Shown piece by piece: positions 1-8,433 of a DNA stretch of 64,000 bases; the stretch's first letter is position 1, and each line of letters opens with the position of its first letter. Source of the stretch: Actinomadura mexicana (GTDB taxonomy: Bacteria; Actinomycetota; Actinomycetes; Streptosporangiales; Streptosporangiaceae); contig NZ_FZNP01000005.1 in the NCBI RefSeq assembly GCF_900188105.1, positions 248,001 through 312,000 of the forward strand, given 5' to 3'. The position numbers were made by a program, and so were the translations under genes. The notes below the pieces were generated by a model. The model was not told the DNA's origin, made no database searches, and saw nothing but the letters and a program-made list of their open reading frames with translations.

Positions 1-533
1 GCCTTCATGACTCCCCGGCCACCAACACTGGAGCCGAGCGCTCCCTCGTCCAAGACCACGTAGAAGAACGGTGGCTCCTCACGTTCGAGCAGGGCCTGCT
101 GACGAGCCAGTCGTCTGGCGAAGGTGTCGTCGGTGTCACCCGGCGCGCCGGCCACGGTCAGGGCGCGCATGTACTGCTCGGTCTGAAACGGACGGGGAAT
201 CGTCTTGCCGTGGTAGAGCCTGATGCTGTCCGCCCGTTCCTCATAGCGCATAAATTGGCGACCCCAGTCAGGGTCGTGAGAGTTTCGGGCATACCAGAGC
301 AAAAGCTGTAAAAGCGGCCCTGTGGCGTACTTTGCGTCCAGCTTCACCAATTGGTCCTCTTGTGGACGCTGCCGACCTGCTTCGATGTTCGAAACAGTGG
401 AGCGCGCCACTCCAATGATCTTCCCGCACTGAGTCAGCGAAAGTCCCTCTCGTTCCCGCAGAAACCGCAGGTAGAAGGCCAGAAAGTGCCACAGCGAGGC
501 CCTGGGCTCAAGGGGGTCGCGGACGATCGGCAT
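1..533 (-). CDS. HTH transcriptional regulator, DUF5753 type (partial, C-terminus off the window)
   Basis: This is a DNA-binding regulator of the XRE/DUF5753 type common in actinomycetes. Reading from the ATG at 533, the protein begins MPIVRDPLEPRASLWHF. An N-terminal helix-turn-helix follows (GLSLTQCGKIIGVARSTVSN, residues about 33-52), then the start of the ligand/partner region, including the typical GKTIPRPFQTEQYMRAL segment. About 177 residues are inside the window; the family is usually 260-290, so roughly the last third is missing at the left edge. It diverges from a HATPase gene at 631, the usual partner arrangement. The 97-bp gap between them is AT-richer than its surroundings and should hold both promoters. 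The ligand is unknown. Confidence 0.85.
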   Translation of the reverse strand, partial: MPIVRDPLEPRASLWHFLAFYLRFLREREGLSLTQCGKIIGVARSTVSNIEAGRQRPQEDQLVKLDAKYATGPLLQLLLWYARNSHDPDWGRQFMRYEERADSIRLYHGKTIPRPFQTEQYMRALTVAGAPGDTDDTFARRLARQQALLEREEPPFFYVVLDEGALGSSVGGRGVMK

Positions 534-630
534 CGTGACTCCTGTTTGGTCTATTTTCCCTAACACTTGAAGGCTAGAAGGCGTCCGTGATCCTTGCCAT
601 GGGAAATCGAAAACCGAAGCGAGGGCGGAG

Positions 631-1062
631 ATGAGGATGGCCACGGCGAACGGGGATTTGATCATTCCGCTGATGGGGTCGGCGGCGGCGGTGGGGCTGG
701 CGCGGACGCTGGCGGGGGCGCGATTCCGCAAATGGGGTTATTCGCACGTTCTCGACGACGCCTTGCTCATCGTCTCGGAACTCGTCACCAATGCGGTCGA
801 TCGGACGCCGCACGCGGAGTTGCGGCTCCAGGTCAGCAGGGACGTGCAGGGGGTCATCGTCGCCGTGTGGGACGGGGCGTCCGACCTCCCCAGAGCCCGG
901 CCGAAGGTCGAGCTCACCCTCGACGACCTCGACCTGTCCGAGGAGGCGTTCGACGACAACGGCGGTTGGGGGCTGCACATCGTCCGGGCACTGTCCGCCG
1001 CGTGCGGGGCGATGCGCGACCCCTGTGGGGGAAAGTGGGTCTGGGCCCGAATCATCCCGTAG
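631..1062 (+). CDS. ATP-binding protein, RsbW-like histidine kinase-type ATPase domain
   Basis: This 143-residue protein is a stand-alone HATPase_c domain of the anti-sigma/regulatory kinase type. The N-box is visible as LIVSELVTNAV (about residues 46-56), followed by WDGASDLP and a G-box-like GGWGLHIVRAL near residue 110. Such proteins in actinomycetes usually sit beside DUF5753/DUF397 genes and are thought to control sigma factors or regulators by binding or phosphorylation; the actual partner cannot be read from sequence. The ATG at 631 is preceded by a purine-rich GGGCGGAG. It is divergent from the HTH gene at 1-533, and a possible small gene follows 11 nt after its stop. Confidence 0.85.
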   Translation: MRMATANGDLIIPLMGSAAAVGLARTLAGARFRKWGYSHVLDDALLIVSELVTNAVDRTPHAELRLQVSRDVQGVIVAVWDGASDLPRARPKVELTLDDLDLSEEAFDDNGGWGLHIVRALSAACGAMRDPCGGKWVWARIIP

Positions 1063-1073
1063 AGGGGAGAGCC

Positions 1074-1280
1074 GTGAAGCCCGATGAATGCGCACTTCTG
1101 TCGGTCATCGAGGCGGGCAGAACAGCGGAGTTCGGTCCCGATGGTCTGGTATTGGCCGAGACGTCGCGCCGGAATTGTGATTCCGACCCCCGCTCGGGGC
1201 TCATGGATCGACTTTCAGAGGTCCGAAGTCACCGCTGGTGGGCCGCACCGCGTCCTCGTGCTGCTGAGGGTCCGCCTTGA
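1074..1280 (+). CDS. possible small protein, unrecognised, perhaps a truncated gene
   Basis: This is a 68-residue reading frame with a GTG start and a good Shine-Dalgarno sequence (GAGGGGAGA, about 6 nt upstream), placed just after the HATPase stop as if in one operon. The first 45 residues (VKPDECALLSVIEAG and onward) look like protein. The last 25 (W, R, P and A rich) look like read-through into unrelated DNA, and they overlap the 3' end of the opposing antitoxin gene by 80 bp. I recognise no domain. It may be the remnant of a longer third gene of the regulator set, cut by a rearrangement, or it may be noise. Confidence 0.3.
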   Translation: MKPDECALLSVIEAGRTAEFGPDGLVLAETSRRNCDSDPRSGLMDRLSEVRSHRWWAAPRPRAAEGPP

Positions 1281-1674
1281 TGCGTGCGGTGGCACGCCAT
1301 CCGACGATCACCTCGTTGAGGGACGTGTCGAGCTCGAGCTCGGCCGCGTCCGAGAGGGCATCGACGAGTTCCACGGTGAAGGCGCGGACCTCCTCGGTGC
1401 TCAGATGACGCACCCACGGGAACACGTCCGGCATGGCGAGCAGCAGCTCGCGGGCGCCTGGGTCGTGCTTCATGAGCGCGATGAAGATCCGTGACGCGGT
1501 GGCCAGCGTCTCGTCGCGCCGCTCTTCGCGTTCGGCGGCCGTGAGGTAGAAGTCCGGTGCGTCGCGATGGGTGACGCGCACCCGCCCCAGCCGGGAGGCC
1601 CGCTCCGCGACGGCCCGCGGGTTGCGGGACAGATCGGAGAAGGTGACCGAGTCTGGACGGGACTTGGTGCTCAT
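1201..1674 (-). CDS. Phd/YefM-like antitoxin-domain protein, no adjacent toxin
   Basis: This 157-residue protein has an N-terminal region (about residues 8-48, DSVTFSDLSRNPRAVAERAS) typical of prevent-host-death/YefM antitoxins, which bind DNA and neutralise RelE/Doc-type toxins. The segment HRDAPDFYLTAAEREE matches the end of that fold. The remaining 100 residues form a helical region (MPDVFPWVRHLSTEEVRAFT) longer than in classical antitoxins. A toxin gene would be expected downstream, but the next DNA holds only the convergent HATPase region, so this is an orphan. An inverted repeat at 1688-1703, just upstream of the ATG, is a candidate autoregulatory operator. Family assignment is good; a role in toxin neutralisation is unsupported here. 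Confidence 0.7.
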   Translation of the reverse strand: MSTKSRPDSVTFSDLSRNPRAVAERASRLGRVRVTHRDAPDFYLTAAEREERRDETLATASRIFIALMKHDPGARELLLAMPDVFPWVRHLSTEEVRAFTVELVDALSDAAELELDTSLNEVIVGWRATARIKADPQQHEDAVRPTSGDFGPLKVDP

Positions 1675-1687
1675 AACCGAGAGGCTA

Positions 1688-1703
1688 TCAGATCGTATTC
1701 TGA
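1688..1703. promoter_or_regulatory. candidate operator, inverted repeat TCAGA-N6-TCTGA
   Basis: The sequence TCAGATCGTATTCTGA has perfect 5-bp arms and lies 13 bp upstream of the antitoxin-like ATG (1674). It is in an unusually AT-rich stretch for this genome, between two divergent genes. Phd-family antitoxins bind such short palindromes at their own promoters, so autoregulation is a reasonable guess. There is no direct evidence. Confidence 0.35.
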
Positions 1704-1793
1704 ATTCGGATGGCCATACGGGCCTGGATAGGCTGGCCGCCCTGAATGATGGCCTCGGGGCGGGTCCGGCGGAGCGCGGATGGCGGGTGGACC

Positions 1794-2153
1794 ATGATCA
1801 TCGAAGTGGATCGCGGCAGCGTGGCCGCGGGGGACGACGTCCTGCCGCATGCCCAGAGGGTCGACGTGCCGCCCGAGACCTCGTTGGGCGAGGTGGTCGC
1901 GGGGCTGCTGGAACGGCGTTTCCTCGCCATGATCGCCGGTGGGCGGGCGACGTGGATTCTCGTGGCCGATCGTCCGCTGGCGGTCGTGGCGCAGCAGTGG
2001 GACGAGCCACGCTTCCTCGTGGACGCGTCGCGGCCGATCAGCTCTTTCGGCGGTGACGGGGGAAGGGTCTCGCTCATGTTCCGGTACTGGATGCAGAACG
2101 ACCCCGACCACGTCTTCGCCGAGCTCGCCGCCGGGCGCGAACCCGAGCGGTAG
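1794..2153 (+). CDS. hypothetical protein, about 119 residues
   Basis: The product starts MIIEVDRGSVAAGDDVLPHA and ends AELAAGREPER. It has alternating short beta-like and helical stretches (TSLGEVVAGLLERRFLAMI; ATWILVADRPLAVVAQQWDEP) and no signal peptide or membrane segment. I do not recognise the family. The ATG at 1794 is preferred to an earlier in-frame ATG at 1746 because GGCGGGTGG lies just upstream and the extra N-terminus is low in order. It converges on hyuB with only 7 bp between the stop codons. Confidence 0.6.
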   Translation: MIIEVDRGSVAAGDDVLPHAQRVDVPPETSLGEVVAGLLERRFLAMIAGGRATWILVADRPLAVVAQQWDEPRFLVDASRPISSFGGDGGRVSLMFRYWMQNDPDHVFAELAAGREPER

Positions 2154-2160
2154 GGCGCCC

Positions 2161-4008
2161 TCAGCGGTCGAGGGAGTCGACGTCGGCGGAGGTGGCGCCG
2201 CCGGAGAGTACGGGGTAGCCGGGGCCGCGGTCGAAGAACGGGACCGGGCCGCGTTCGGCGCGCAGGCGTGCGCGGAGGGTCTCGGTCGCCTCGGCGTCCA
2301 CGGAGCGGTCGGCCGGCACGGCGCCCTCGGCGAGGACGACGCCGTAGTCGTCGCGTGCGCCGGCCGGGGAGACCTTGCCGTCGCGGACGTCGGCGGCCAC
2401 GCGGGCCGGGTCGCGGTTCAGCGGGTCTCCCCAGCCGCCCCCGCCGGTCGTGCGGATGCGGATGACCTGCCCGGCGCGGACGGGCCGGTCGTCGACGAGG
2501 CCGTCCATCTCCTCGCCGTCGATGTCGACGCGGAACGGGCGTCCCGCGCGGCCGCCGTTGACGCCCCAGCACGACAGGATGGAGCGGTCGGCGATCGACA
2601 TGTAGCGGGCGTCGCGGAGCATCCGGATGTGCTTGTCGTAGCCGAGGCCGCCGCGGTGCTCCCCCGGCCCGCCCGAGTCGACGGCGAGGCCGAGGCGTTC
2701 GACGACGAACGGCCAGCGGGCCTCGGCGAACTCGGCGGGGATGTTGCGCGAGTCGGGCACGACGTGGATGGTGTCCTCGCCGTCGGCGTGGTAGCGGCCG
2801 CCGGAGCCGCCGCCGAGCACCTCCCGCATCAGGTAGGGGCCGCGGTCGTCCTCGCCGTAGACGCCCGTGTAGCGGATCGTCTCCTGGTCGGCGGGCATCC
2901 GGCCGCCCGTCGCCTTGGCCAGCACGCCCGCGAGGACACCCAGCAGCCGCAGGATGACGAACGTGCGGGCGTTGGTCGGGGCGGGGAACACGGGCGTGAG
3001 CAGGGTGCCCTTCTCCGGGAACCGCATCTCGATGAGCGGCACCACGCCCTCGTTGACGTCGAGTTCGGCGGCCCGCTCGGGGGTGTCGGCGAGGTTGCGC
3101 AGGACGGGCGCCAGCCACTTCTTCAGGAACACCCCGCCCGAGTAGTCCCCGGCGTGGTTGATGGGCCCCTTGGCCTGCGGGGACGTCCCGGTGAAGTCGA
3201 TGACGAGCGGGACGGCGGCCGCCTTGTCGACCGTCAAGGTGATGCGCTGGGCGTGCAGGCGGGGCGGGTCCACGCCGTCGTGCTCGGCGTAGTCCTCCCA
3301 CACGAACGTCCCGTCCGGGATCTTGGCGAGCAGTTCGCGGCGGAACGTCTCGGTGGTCCGGTCGATGATCGCGTCGAAGCACGCCTCGACGGCGGCGCGG
3401 CCGTAGCGGGCGAACAGCTCGCCGAGGCGGCGTGCGCCCATCAGGCACGCCGAGCACTCGGCGTCCAGGTCGCCGGCGAGCGAGTCGGGCATCCGCGAGT
3501 TGCGGGTCATGATGGCGAGCGCCGCGCGGTTCGGCACGCCCCGGTCCCACAGCTTGATCGGAGGGACCATCAGGCCCTCCTCGAACGCGCTGCGGGCGTG
3601 GCTCGGCATCGACCCGGGGACGGCGCCGCCGATGTCGTCGTGGTGGCCGAACGCCTGGACGAACGCGACCACCTCGTCCTCGTGGAACACCGGGACCGTC
3701 ACGCACAGGTCGGGCAGGTGCCCGATGCCGCCTTCGGACAGGTAGACGTCGTTGTGGAAGAACACGTCGCCGGGCCGCATCTCCTCCGGCGGGAAGTCGC
3801 GGGCGACCGGCTGGACGAGCGCCGAGTAGGACCGTCCGGTCAGCTTGCGCAGGCGGCGGTCGTGGATCCCGGCGCGGAAGTCGTGCGCGTCGCGGATCAT
3901 CGGCGAGCGGGCGGTGCGGGCGATGGCCGTCTCGACCTCGCGCTCCACCGACGCCAGCGTCCCCTCGACGATCTCCAGCAGGATCGGGTCGTTCGCGGGG
4001 CCGGTCAC
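2161..4008 (-). CDS. hyuB: hydantoinase B / oxoprolinase family protein
   Basis: This 615-residue protein has the hydantoinase B/oxoprolinase fold. With HyuA it forms an ATP-dependent amidohydrolase acting on cyclic amides such as hydantoins, 5-oxoproline or N-methylhydantoin, or a related carboxylase. Typical segments are DPILLEIVEGTL near the N-terminus, FFHNDVYLSEGG and GHLPDLCVTVPVF in the middle, FGHHDDIGGAVPGSM, then VIDFTGTSPQ and a glycine-rich RTTGGGGWGDPLNRDP near the C-terminus. It starts with GTG at 4008, overlapping the hyuA stop as GTGA, so the two are translationally coupled. The exact substrate cannot be told; the surrounding purine-type catabolic genes suggest a ring amide from nucleobase degradation. 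Confidence 0.9.
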   Translation of the reverse strand: MTGPANDPILLEIVEGTLASVEREVETAIARTARSPMIRDAHDFRAGIHDRRLRKLTGRSYSALVQPVARDFPPEEMRPGDVFFHNDVYLSEGGIGHLPDLCVTVPVFHEDEVVAFVQAFGHHDDIGGAVPGSMPSHARSAFEEGLMVPPIKLWDRGVPNRAALAIMTRNSRMPDSLAGDLDAECSACLMGARRLGELFARYGRAAVEACFDAIIDRTTETFRRELLAKIPDGTFVWEDYAEHDGVDPPRLHAQRITLTVDKAAAVPLVIDFTGTSPQAKGPINHAGDYSGGVFLKKWLAPVLRNLADTPERAAELDVNEGVVPLIEMRFPEKGTLLTPVFPAPTNARTFVILRLLGVLAGVLAKATGGRMPADQETIRYTGVYGEDDRGPYLMREVLGGGSGGRYHADGEDTIHVVPDSRNIPAEFAEARWPFVVERLGLAVDSGGPGEHRGGLGYDKHIRMLRDARYMSIADRSILSCWGVNGGRAGRPFRVDIDGEEMDGLVDDRPVRAGQVIRIRTTGGGGWGDPLNRDPARVAADVRDGKVSPAGARDDYGVVLAEGAVPADRSVDAEATETLRARLRAERGPVPFFDRGPGYPVLSGGATSADVDSLDR

Positions 4009-6044
4009 CGGGTCACCACCAGGTTGCCGTGGCCGTCGAGGGTCGCCGTGAAGCCGGGGTGCAGCGGGAGCGTGGAGCCGAACTCCTCGATGACGGCCGG
4101 ACCCTCGACGGTGTCGCCGGGCGCGAGTTTCTCGCGCCGGTAGACGGCCGCCTCCTCCCACGCGTCGAAGTAGACGTTCCGGCTGCCGGTGCGGGCCCGC
4201 GACGGGTCGCCGTCCCCGGGCGGACGCTCGGTCAGGCGCGGCCGTTCGATGGGTCCGATGCCGGAGACCCGCAGGTTGACCCATTCGACCGGATGACGCG
4301 GGTCGTCCCGGTAGCAGTACCCGTAGAGGGCCTCGTGCGCGTCGTGGAAGCGGCGGACGACCTCGGCGCGCAGCCCCTCGTCCGGCGGGCCGGCGGGGGC
4401 CGCGACGCCCACCTCGAACGCCTGGCCGTAGTAGCGCAGGTCGGCGGAGCGGGCGAAGCGGCGGCGGTCCGCGGGGAACCCCTCGCGGGCCAGGGCCTGC
4501 GCGGCCTCGGCCTCGAGGTCGGCGTAGACGCCGGCGAGGAGCGCGGGGTCGAGCTCGGCGTCGCGGACGACGCGGGTCCGGACGTGGTCGTTCTTCACGT
4601 CCACCGTGAGCAGCCCGAACGCCGACAGGTTGCCGGGGTTCTCCGGGACGACGGCGGCGGGCAGGGCGAGGACGTCGAGCAGCCGGCACGCCAGCAGGGG
4701 CCCGGAGCCGCCGAACGCGACGAGCGGGTAGTCGCGCACGTCCAGGCCGCGCTTCACGGTGATCTGCCGGATGGCGTTGGCCTGGTTCCACGCCGAGATC
4801 TCCAGGATCCCGGCGGCGGCCCGCTCGACCGGCAGGCCGAGATCCCGGGCGAGGGCCGCCAGGCCCCGGCGGGCGGCGGCGGCGTCCAGGGGGACCTCGC
4901 CGCCCAGCAGGTGCGGCGGGATGCGGCCGAGGACGGCGTGCGCGTCGGTCACCGTGACCTCGGCGCCGCCGCGCCCGTAGCACAGCGGGCCGGGGTCGGC
5001 CCCGGCGCTGCGCGGCCCGACCTTCAGCGCGCCCTCGGGCGAGCGCCACGCGACCGACCCGCCGCCCGCGCCGACGGTGACGATGTCGATCATCGGGATC
5101 CTGACGGGGTGGCGGCCGATGGACCCCTCGGTGGTGAGCGTGGGCTCGCCGTCCAGGACGACCGCGACGTCGGTGGACGTCCCGCCGCCGTCCAGCGTCA
5201 CCACCGAGCCGTGCCCGCTGCGCGCGACCACGAACGCCGCGCCGAGCGCCCCGGCCGCCGGACCGGACAGCACGGTCGTGATCGGCTGCCGCGCCACCTC
5301 GTCCGCCGACAGGACGCCGCCGTTGCTCTTCATCACCAGCGGCCGCGACGCGACGCGCTCGGCGATCCGCGCGAGGTAGCCGTTCATCGCGGGCTTGACG
5401 GCGGCGTCGACGAGCGTCGTCACCGCCCGCTCGTACTCGCGGTACTCGCGCAGCACCTCGCACGACAGCGACACGACCGCGTCCGGGTGCTCGCGGGCCA
5501 GCACGTCCCGCATCGCCAGCTCGTGGGACGGATCGGCGTAGGAGTGCAGGAAGCACACCCCGATCGCGAGGACGCCCTGGTCGCGGAACCAGCGGGCCGC
5601 CGCGACCGCCGACTCCTCGTCGAACGGGCGCAGCTCCGCGCCGGTGTGGTCGAGCCGTCCGCCGACCGCCCGCACCCGGTGCGCGGGGACGATCCGCGGC
5701 GGCTTCACCCAGAAGTAGCTGTTGCCGTAGCCGTCCGGGACGCTCTGCCTGGCGATCTCCAGGAGGGACTCGAACCCCTCGGTGGTGACGAACCCGAGGT
5801 CGTCGATCCGGTCCTCCAGGAGCCGGTTCGTCGCGACCGTCGTGCCGTGCGACAGCGCCGCGACGTCCCGCGGCCCGGCGCCGGTCAGCCGGAGGATCTT
5901 GGCGACGCCGTCGGCGAACCCCTCGGCGGGGTCGGCGGGCGTCGAGGGCGTCTTGGTGGTGACGAGGGCCCCGTCCCCGTCCAGCGCGACGACGTCGGTG
6001 AACGTCCCGCCCGTGTCGATGCCGATCCGCAGCCGCCTCACCAT
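4005..6044 (-). CDS. hyuA: hydantoinase A / oxoprolinase family protein
   Basis: This 679-residue ATPase subunit of a hydantoinase/oxoprolinase carries the ASKHA-type phosphate-binding motif DTGGTFTD at residues 10-17. SHGTTVATNRLLE follows near residue 70 and the second phosphate loop TLDGGGTSTDVAV near residue 290. Length and order match HyuA. The ATG at 6044 (MVRRLRIGID) puts the nucleotide loop at the expected distance; longer forms would add low-quality sequence. It is the first gene of a two-gene unit with hyuB. A 143-bp gap separates it from the divergent FKBP gene. ATP hydrolysis is expected to drive ring opening of a cyclic amide; the substrate is not determined. Confidence 0.9.
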   Translation of the reverse strand: MVRRLRIGIDTGGTFTDVVALDGDGALVTTKTPSTPADPAEGFADGVAKILRLTGAGPRDVAALSHGTTVATNRLLEDRIDDLGFVTTEGFESLLEIARQSVPDGYGNSYFWVKPPRIVPAHRVRAVGGRLDHTGAELRPFDEESAVAAARWFRDQGVLAIGVCFLHSYADPSHELAMRDVLAREHPDAVVSLSCEVLREYREYERAVTTLVDAAVKPAMNGYLARIAERVASRPLVMKSNGGVLSADEVARQPITTVLSGPAAGALGAAFVVARSGHGSVVTLDGGGTSTDVAVVLDGEPTLTTEGSIGRHPVRIPMIDIVTVGAGGGSVAWRSPEGALKVGPRSAGADPGPLCYGRGGAEVTVTDAHAVLGRIPPHLLGGEVPLDAAAARRGLAALARDLGLPVERAAAGILEISAWNQANAIRQITVKRGLDVRDYPLVAFGGSGPLLACRLLDVLALPAAVVPENPGNLSAFGLLTVDVKNDHVRTRVVRDAELDPALLAGVYADLEAEAAQALAREGFPADRRRFARSADLRYYGQAFEVGVAAPAGPPDEGLRAEVVRRFHDAHEALYGYCYRDDPRHPVEWVNLRVSGIGPIERPRLTERPPGDGDPSRARTGSRNVYFDAWEEAAVYRREKLAPGDTVEGPAVIEEFGSTLPLHPGFTATLDGHGNLVVTR

Positions 6045-6187
6045 GAACAGAGGTCTACCGGACGCCGGCCACCTGCGAAACCGTCGCAATCTGCCAACGG
6101 GAGCGTCGTTCTTTCGTGGCCCGCGTGCGGATAGGCTGAGCAGCTCTGTTCTGTCCTCACATCTGACGAGACCGCTGGAGCCCGTTC

Positions 6188-6562
6188 ATGGCGCTTGAAC
6201 GCCCCGAGATCGACTTCCCCGAGGGCCAGCCGCCCGCCTACCTCGACATCACCGACATCACCGAGGGCGACGGCCCGGAGGCCGTCAAGGGCTCGCAGGT
6301 GTCGATGCACTACGTCGGCGTTTCGTGGTCGACCGGCGAGGAGTTCGACGCGTCCTGGAACCGCGGCGGCACGCTTGACTTCGAGCTCGGTTCCGGCCGC
6401 GTCATCAAGGGCTGGGACATGGGCATCGCCGGGATGAAGGTCGGCGGCCGCCGCAAGCTCGTCATCCCGCCGCACCTGGCCTACGGCGACCGCAGCCCGA
6501 GCCCCGCCATCAAGCCCGGCGAGACGCTCATCTTCGTCGTCGACCTGGTCGGCGTCGGATAG
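6188..6562 (+). CDS. FKBP-type peptidyl-prolyl cis-trans isomerase
   Basis: This is a single-domain FKBP of 124 residues, cytoplasmic since no signal peptide is present. It catalyses cis-trans isomerisation of prolyl bonds. Family landmarks are VSMHYVGV at 38-45, VIKGWD at 72-77, GGRRKLVIPPHLAYG ending at residue 100, and the terminal strand ETLIFVVDLVGV. Length is normal for the small actinobacterial FKBPs. A TAGGCT hexamer upstream is a possible -10 element. It has no obvious functional link to the catabolic genes around it. The gene ends before a strong hairpin terminator at 6583-6625. Confidence 0.92.
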   Translation: MALERPEIDFPEGQPPAYLDITDITEGDGPEAVKGSQVSMHYVGVSWSTGEEFDASWNRGGTLDFELGSGRVIKGWDMGIAGMKVGGRRKLVIPPHLAYGDRSPSPAIKPGETLIFVVDLVGVG

Positions 6563-6582
6563 CAGGCGGCCGGCCGCCGTGA

Positions 6583-6625
6583 ACGGCGGGTGCCCTGGGC
6601 GGCAGAGCCCCGGGGTGCCCGCCGT
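6583..6625. terminator. strong hairpin between convergent genes
   Basis: ACGGCGGG at 6583-6590 pairs with CCCGCCGT at 6618-6625. Pairing continues inward with G-U and G-C pairs through TGCCCTGGG and CCCCGGGGTG around a short loop. It lies between the FKBP stop (6562) and the end of the opposing CoxG-like gene (6647), so it probably terminates both. There is no U tract, as is usual in high-GC actinomycetes. Confidence 0.6.
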
Positions 6626-6646
6626 CGCCGTCTCCGGCCGGGCGTG

Positions 6647-7282
6647 TCAGTGGGAGCGCCGGCCGATGAGGTAGCCGACCGCGACGCCCGCGAGGGCGAC
6701 CGCTCCGCCGGTTCCGAACGCGACGGCCATCGGGAGCCAGGCGGGGGGCGGGGCCGCGGCCGCGGCGCGTCCCGGGTACACGGTCCCGGCGGCGGTCGGG
6801 GCGGCCGGGGCCGCGGGCACCGGTTCCGCCGCCGGGGACGGCGCGAGGGCCGTGAGGTCGCGTTCGACGGCGGCGAAGAACTCGCCCGCGGTGCGCTTGG
6901 CGACGCTGCCGAGCATCCGCTGCCCGACGCCGCCGACCATCCCGCCGACGACCGCGTCCGCGTCGTAGTCGATCCGGGTCGCGCCGTCGCCGTCCGACAG
7001 CCGGACGCGGACCGTGGCGTCCACCGTGCCGGGCGCGCCCTGGCCGCGGGCGCGCAGCACGAACGAGCGCGGCGGGTCGGGGTCGGCCAGCTCGACCTGC
7101 CCCACGTAGGTGCCCTGGATCGACGCGACGCCCGCGGTGACCGTCATGCGGTAGGTGCCGTCCCCCCTCTCCTCCAGGGAGCGGCACCCGGGGATCGTCC
7201 TCGCCAGGACGGCCGGGTCCTGGAGCGCGTCCCAGACGCGGTCGAGCGGAGCGGCGACGCTGGCACTGCCGGTGAGCTGCAT
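6647..7282 (-). CDS. CoxG-like SRPBCC family protein with C-terminal membrane anchor
   Basis: This 211-residue protein has an N-terminal SRPBCC/CoxG domain (about 1-145) beginning MQLTGSASVAAPLDRVWDAL, with IPGCRSLEERGDGTYRMTV and the GMVGGVGQRMLGSVAKR segment typical of CoxG. A proline/alanine-rich linker (about 150-180) leads to one transmembrane helix (about 185-206) ending in IGRRSH. CoxG proteins are needed for, or tether to the membrane, molybdenum hydroxylases of the CO/xanthine dehydrogenase family. Its presence near coxMSL-type genes at 8514-12412 supports that role. It is transcribed in the same direction as those genes but separated by a divergent deacetylase gene. Confidence 0.85.
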   Translation of the reverse strand: MQLTGSASVAAPLDRVWDALQDPAVLARTIPGCRSLEERGDGTYRMTVTAGVASIQGTYVGQVELADPDPPRSFVLRARGQGAPGTVDATVRVRLSDGDGATRIDYDADAVVGGMVGGVGQRMLGSVAKRTAGEFFAAVERDLTALAPSPAAEPVPAAPAAPTAAGTVYPGRAAAAAPPPAWLPMAVAFGTGGAVALAGVAVGYLIGRRSH

Positions 7283-7518
7283 GACCCGACTTTAGAGAAC
7301 CCCGCCGCCTCCCCGAACGGCAACTTCTGCCGAGTACACGCCGAGGAATGGGCAGATGCACTCCCGACGGCTCTGGGAATGGTCAGATATGTCCGCCAGG
7401 TTGTGCGCGGGCGCGAACCCCGGTCCCCGCTCGCGCGTCAACCGATGCGGACCCCTCAGCACGCTGGGAACCGCACGCCTGAGAACCGCACCCCCCGAGC
7501 GAACGGAGTACGCGGCCG

Positions 7519-8364
7519 ATGCCAGGGAAGACGCCCGTAGTCGCCATGGTCGCCGCCGGAGTGTTCGGCCTGGCGGCGGGCGGCTGGCCCGTCGTGACCG
7601 CCGGGCTGGGCGGCGAGTCCGGCCCGTCCATGCGGACGCAGCTCGCCTCCGTGCTCGACGACCAGCGGTGGGCGACGCCCAAGCCCGGGTCCTGGACGAT
7701 GCCGCAGCCCGCCGCGAACGGCCTGCCGCCCGTCATCAAGCAGATCCAGACGCAGGAGCGCGTCGTCTTCCTGACCATCGACGACGGCTACACCTACGAC
7801 TCGGAGTTCGTGAACCTGGTCCGCAAGGAGAAGGTCCCCATCCTGACGTTCCTGACCTCCACCTACATCAAGGGGCAGGGACAGTACTTCTGGGCCATGC
7901 GCAACGCGGGCTCGCAGATGGAGAACCACACCGTCACGCACCCCAACATGGCGACGCTGAGCGCCGAGGCGCAGAAGAAGCAGATCTGCGACTCCTCGGA
8001 CGCCATCCAGAAGCAGTACGGGCACCGGCCGCAGATCTTCCGTCCGCCGTTCGGGAGCTACAACCAGACCACCCTGCAGGTCGCCAAGGAGTGCGGCATC
8101 AGGTCGGTGCTGCTGTGGTCGGCGGAGTTCTACAACGGCACCTCCGGGCCCGGCGTCGGCTACAACGGCTTCGCGCGCGCCGATGGCGCCAAGGGGTTCA
8201 AGCCCGGCGACATCGTCCTCATGCACTACCGCAAGGGGCTCGCCCAGGAGTTCCAGATGATCCTCGGCTGGATCAGGCAGGCCGGCTTCCGGCCCGCCGC
8301 CGTGCAGAACTATTTGCCGCGGTCGCTCGGCGGAAATGCCCCTGACCAGCCGTCCCACGCCTGA
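7519..8364 (+). CDS. exported polysaccharide deacetylase (NodB homology domain)
   Basis: This 281-residue protein has an N-terminal hydrophobic segment (about 5-29), likely a signal peptide or anchor. A NodB domain follows: catalytic/metal Asp in TIDDGYTY (88-90 are DDG), metal histidines H137 and H141 in NHTVTHP, and RPPFG at 175-179. The C-terminal part carries PGDIVLMHYRKG, with the His expected near the active site. Enzymes of this class remove acetyl groups from peptidoglycan, chitin-like or other extracellular glycans using a divalent metal. The substrate is unknown. It appears to be a single-gene unit inside the catabolic cluster, with no obvious link to it. Confidence 0.88.
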   Translation: MPGKTPVVAMVAAGVFGLAAGGWPVVTAGLGGESGPSMRTQLASVLDDQRWATPKPGSWTMPQPAANGLPPVIKQIQTQERVVFLTIDDGYTYDSEFVNLVRKEKVPILTFLTSTYIKGQGQYFWAMRNAGSQMENHTVTHPNMATLSAEAQKKQICDSSDAIQKQYGHRPQIFRPPFGSYNQTTLQVAKECGIRSVLLWSAEFYNGTSGPGVGYNGFARADGAKGFKPGDIVLMHYRKGLAQEFQMILGWIRQAGFRPAAVQNYLPRSLGGNAPDQPSHA

Positions 8365-8433
8365 AAGCGACCTTCCCGGAGGAAACCCGGTTGGGCCGGA
8401 GGCCCGGGGCGGTCTGTGCCTAAGGTCAACACG

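Noticed and set aside
1201-1674. Complete type II toxin-antitoxin module
   Set aside because: No toxin gene is found on either side.
1688-5556. Very long open frames antisense to, or shifted against, hyuA and hyuB
   Set aside because: They consist of Arg/Pro/Gly-rich sequence typical of alternative frames in high-GC DNA; the hydantoinase frames explain the region.
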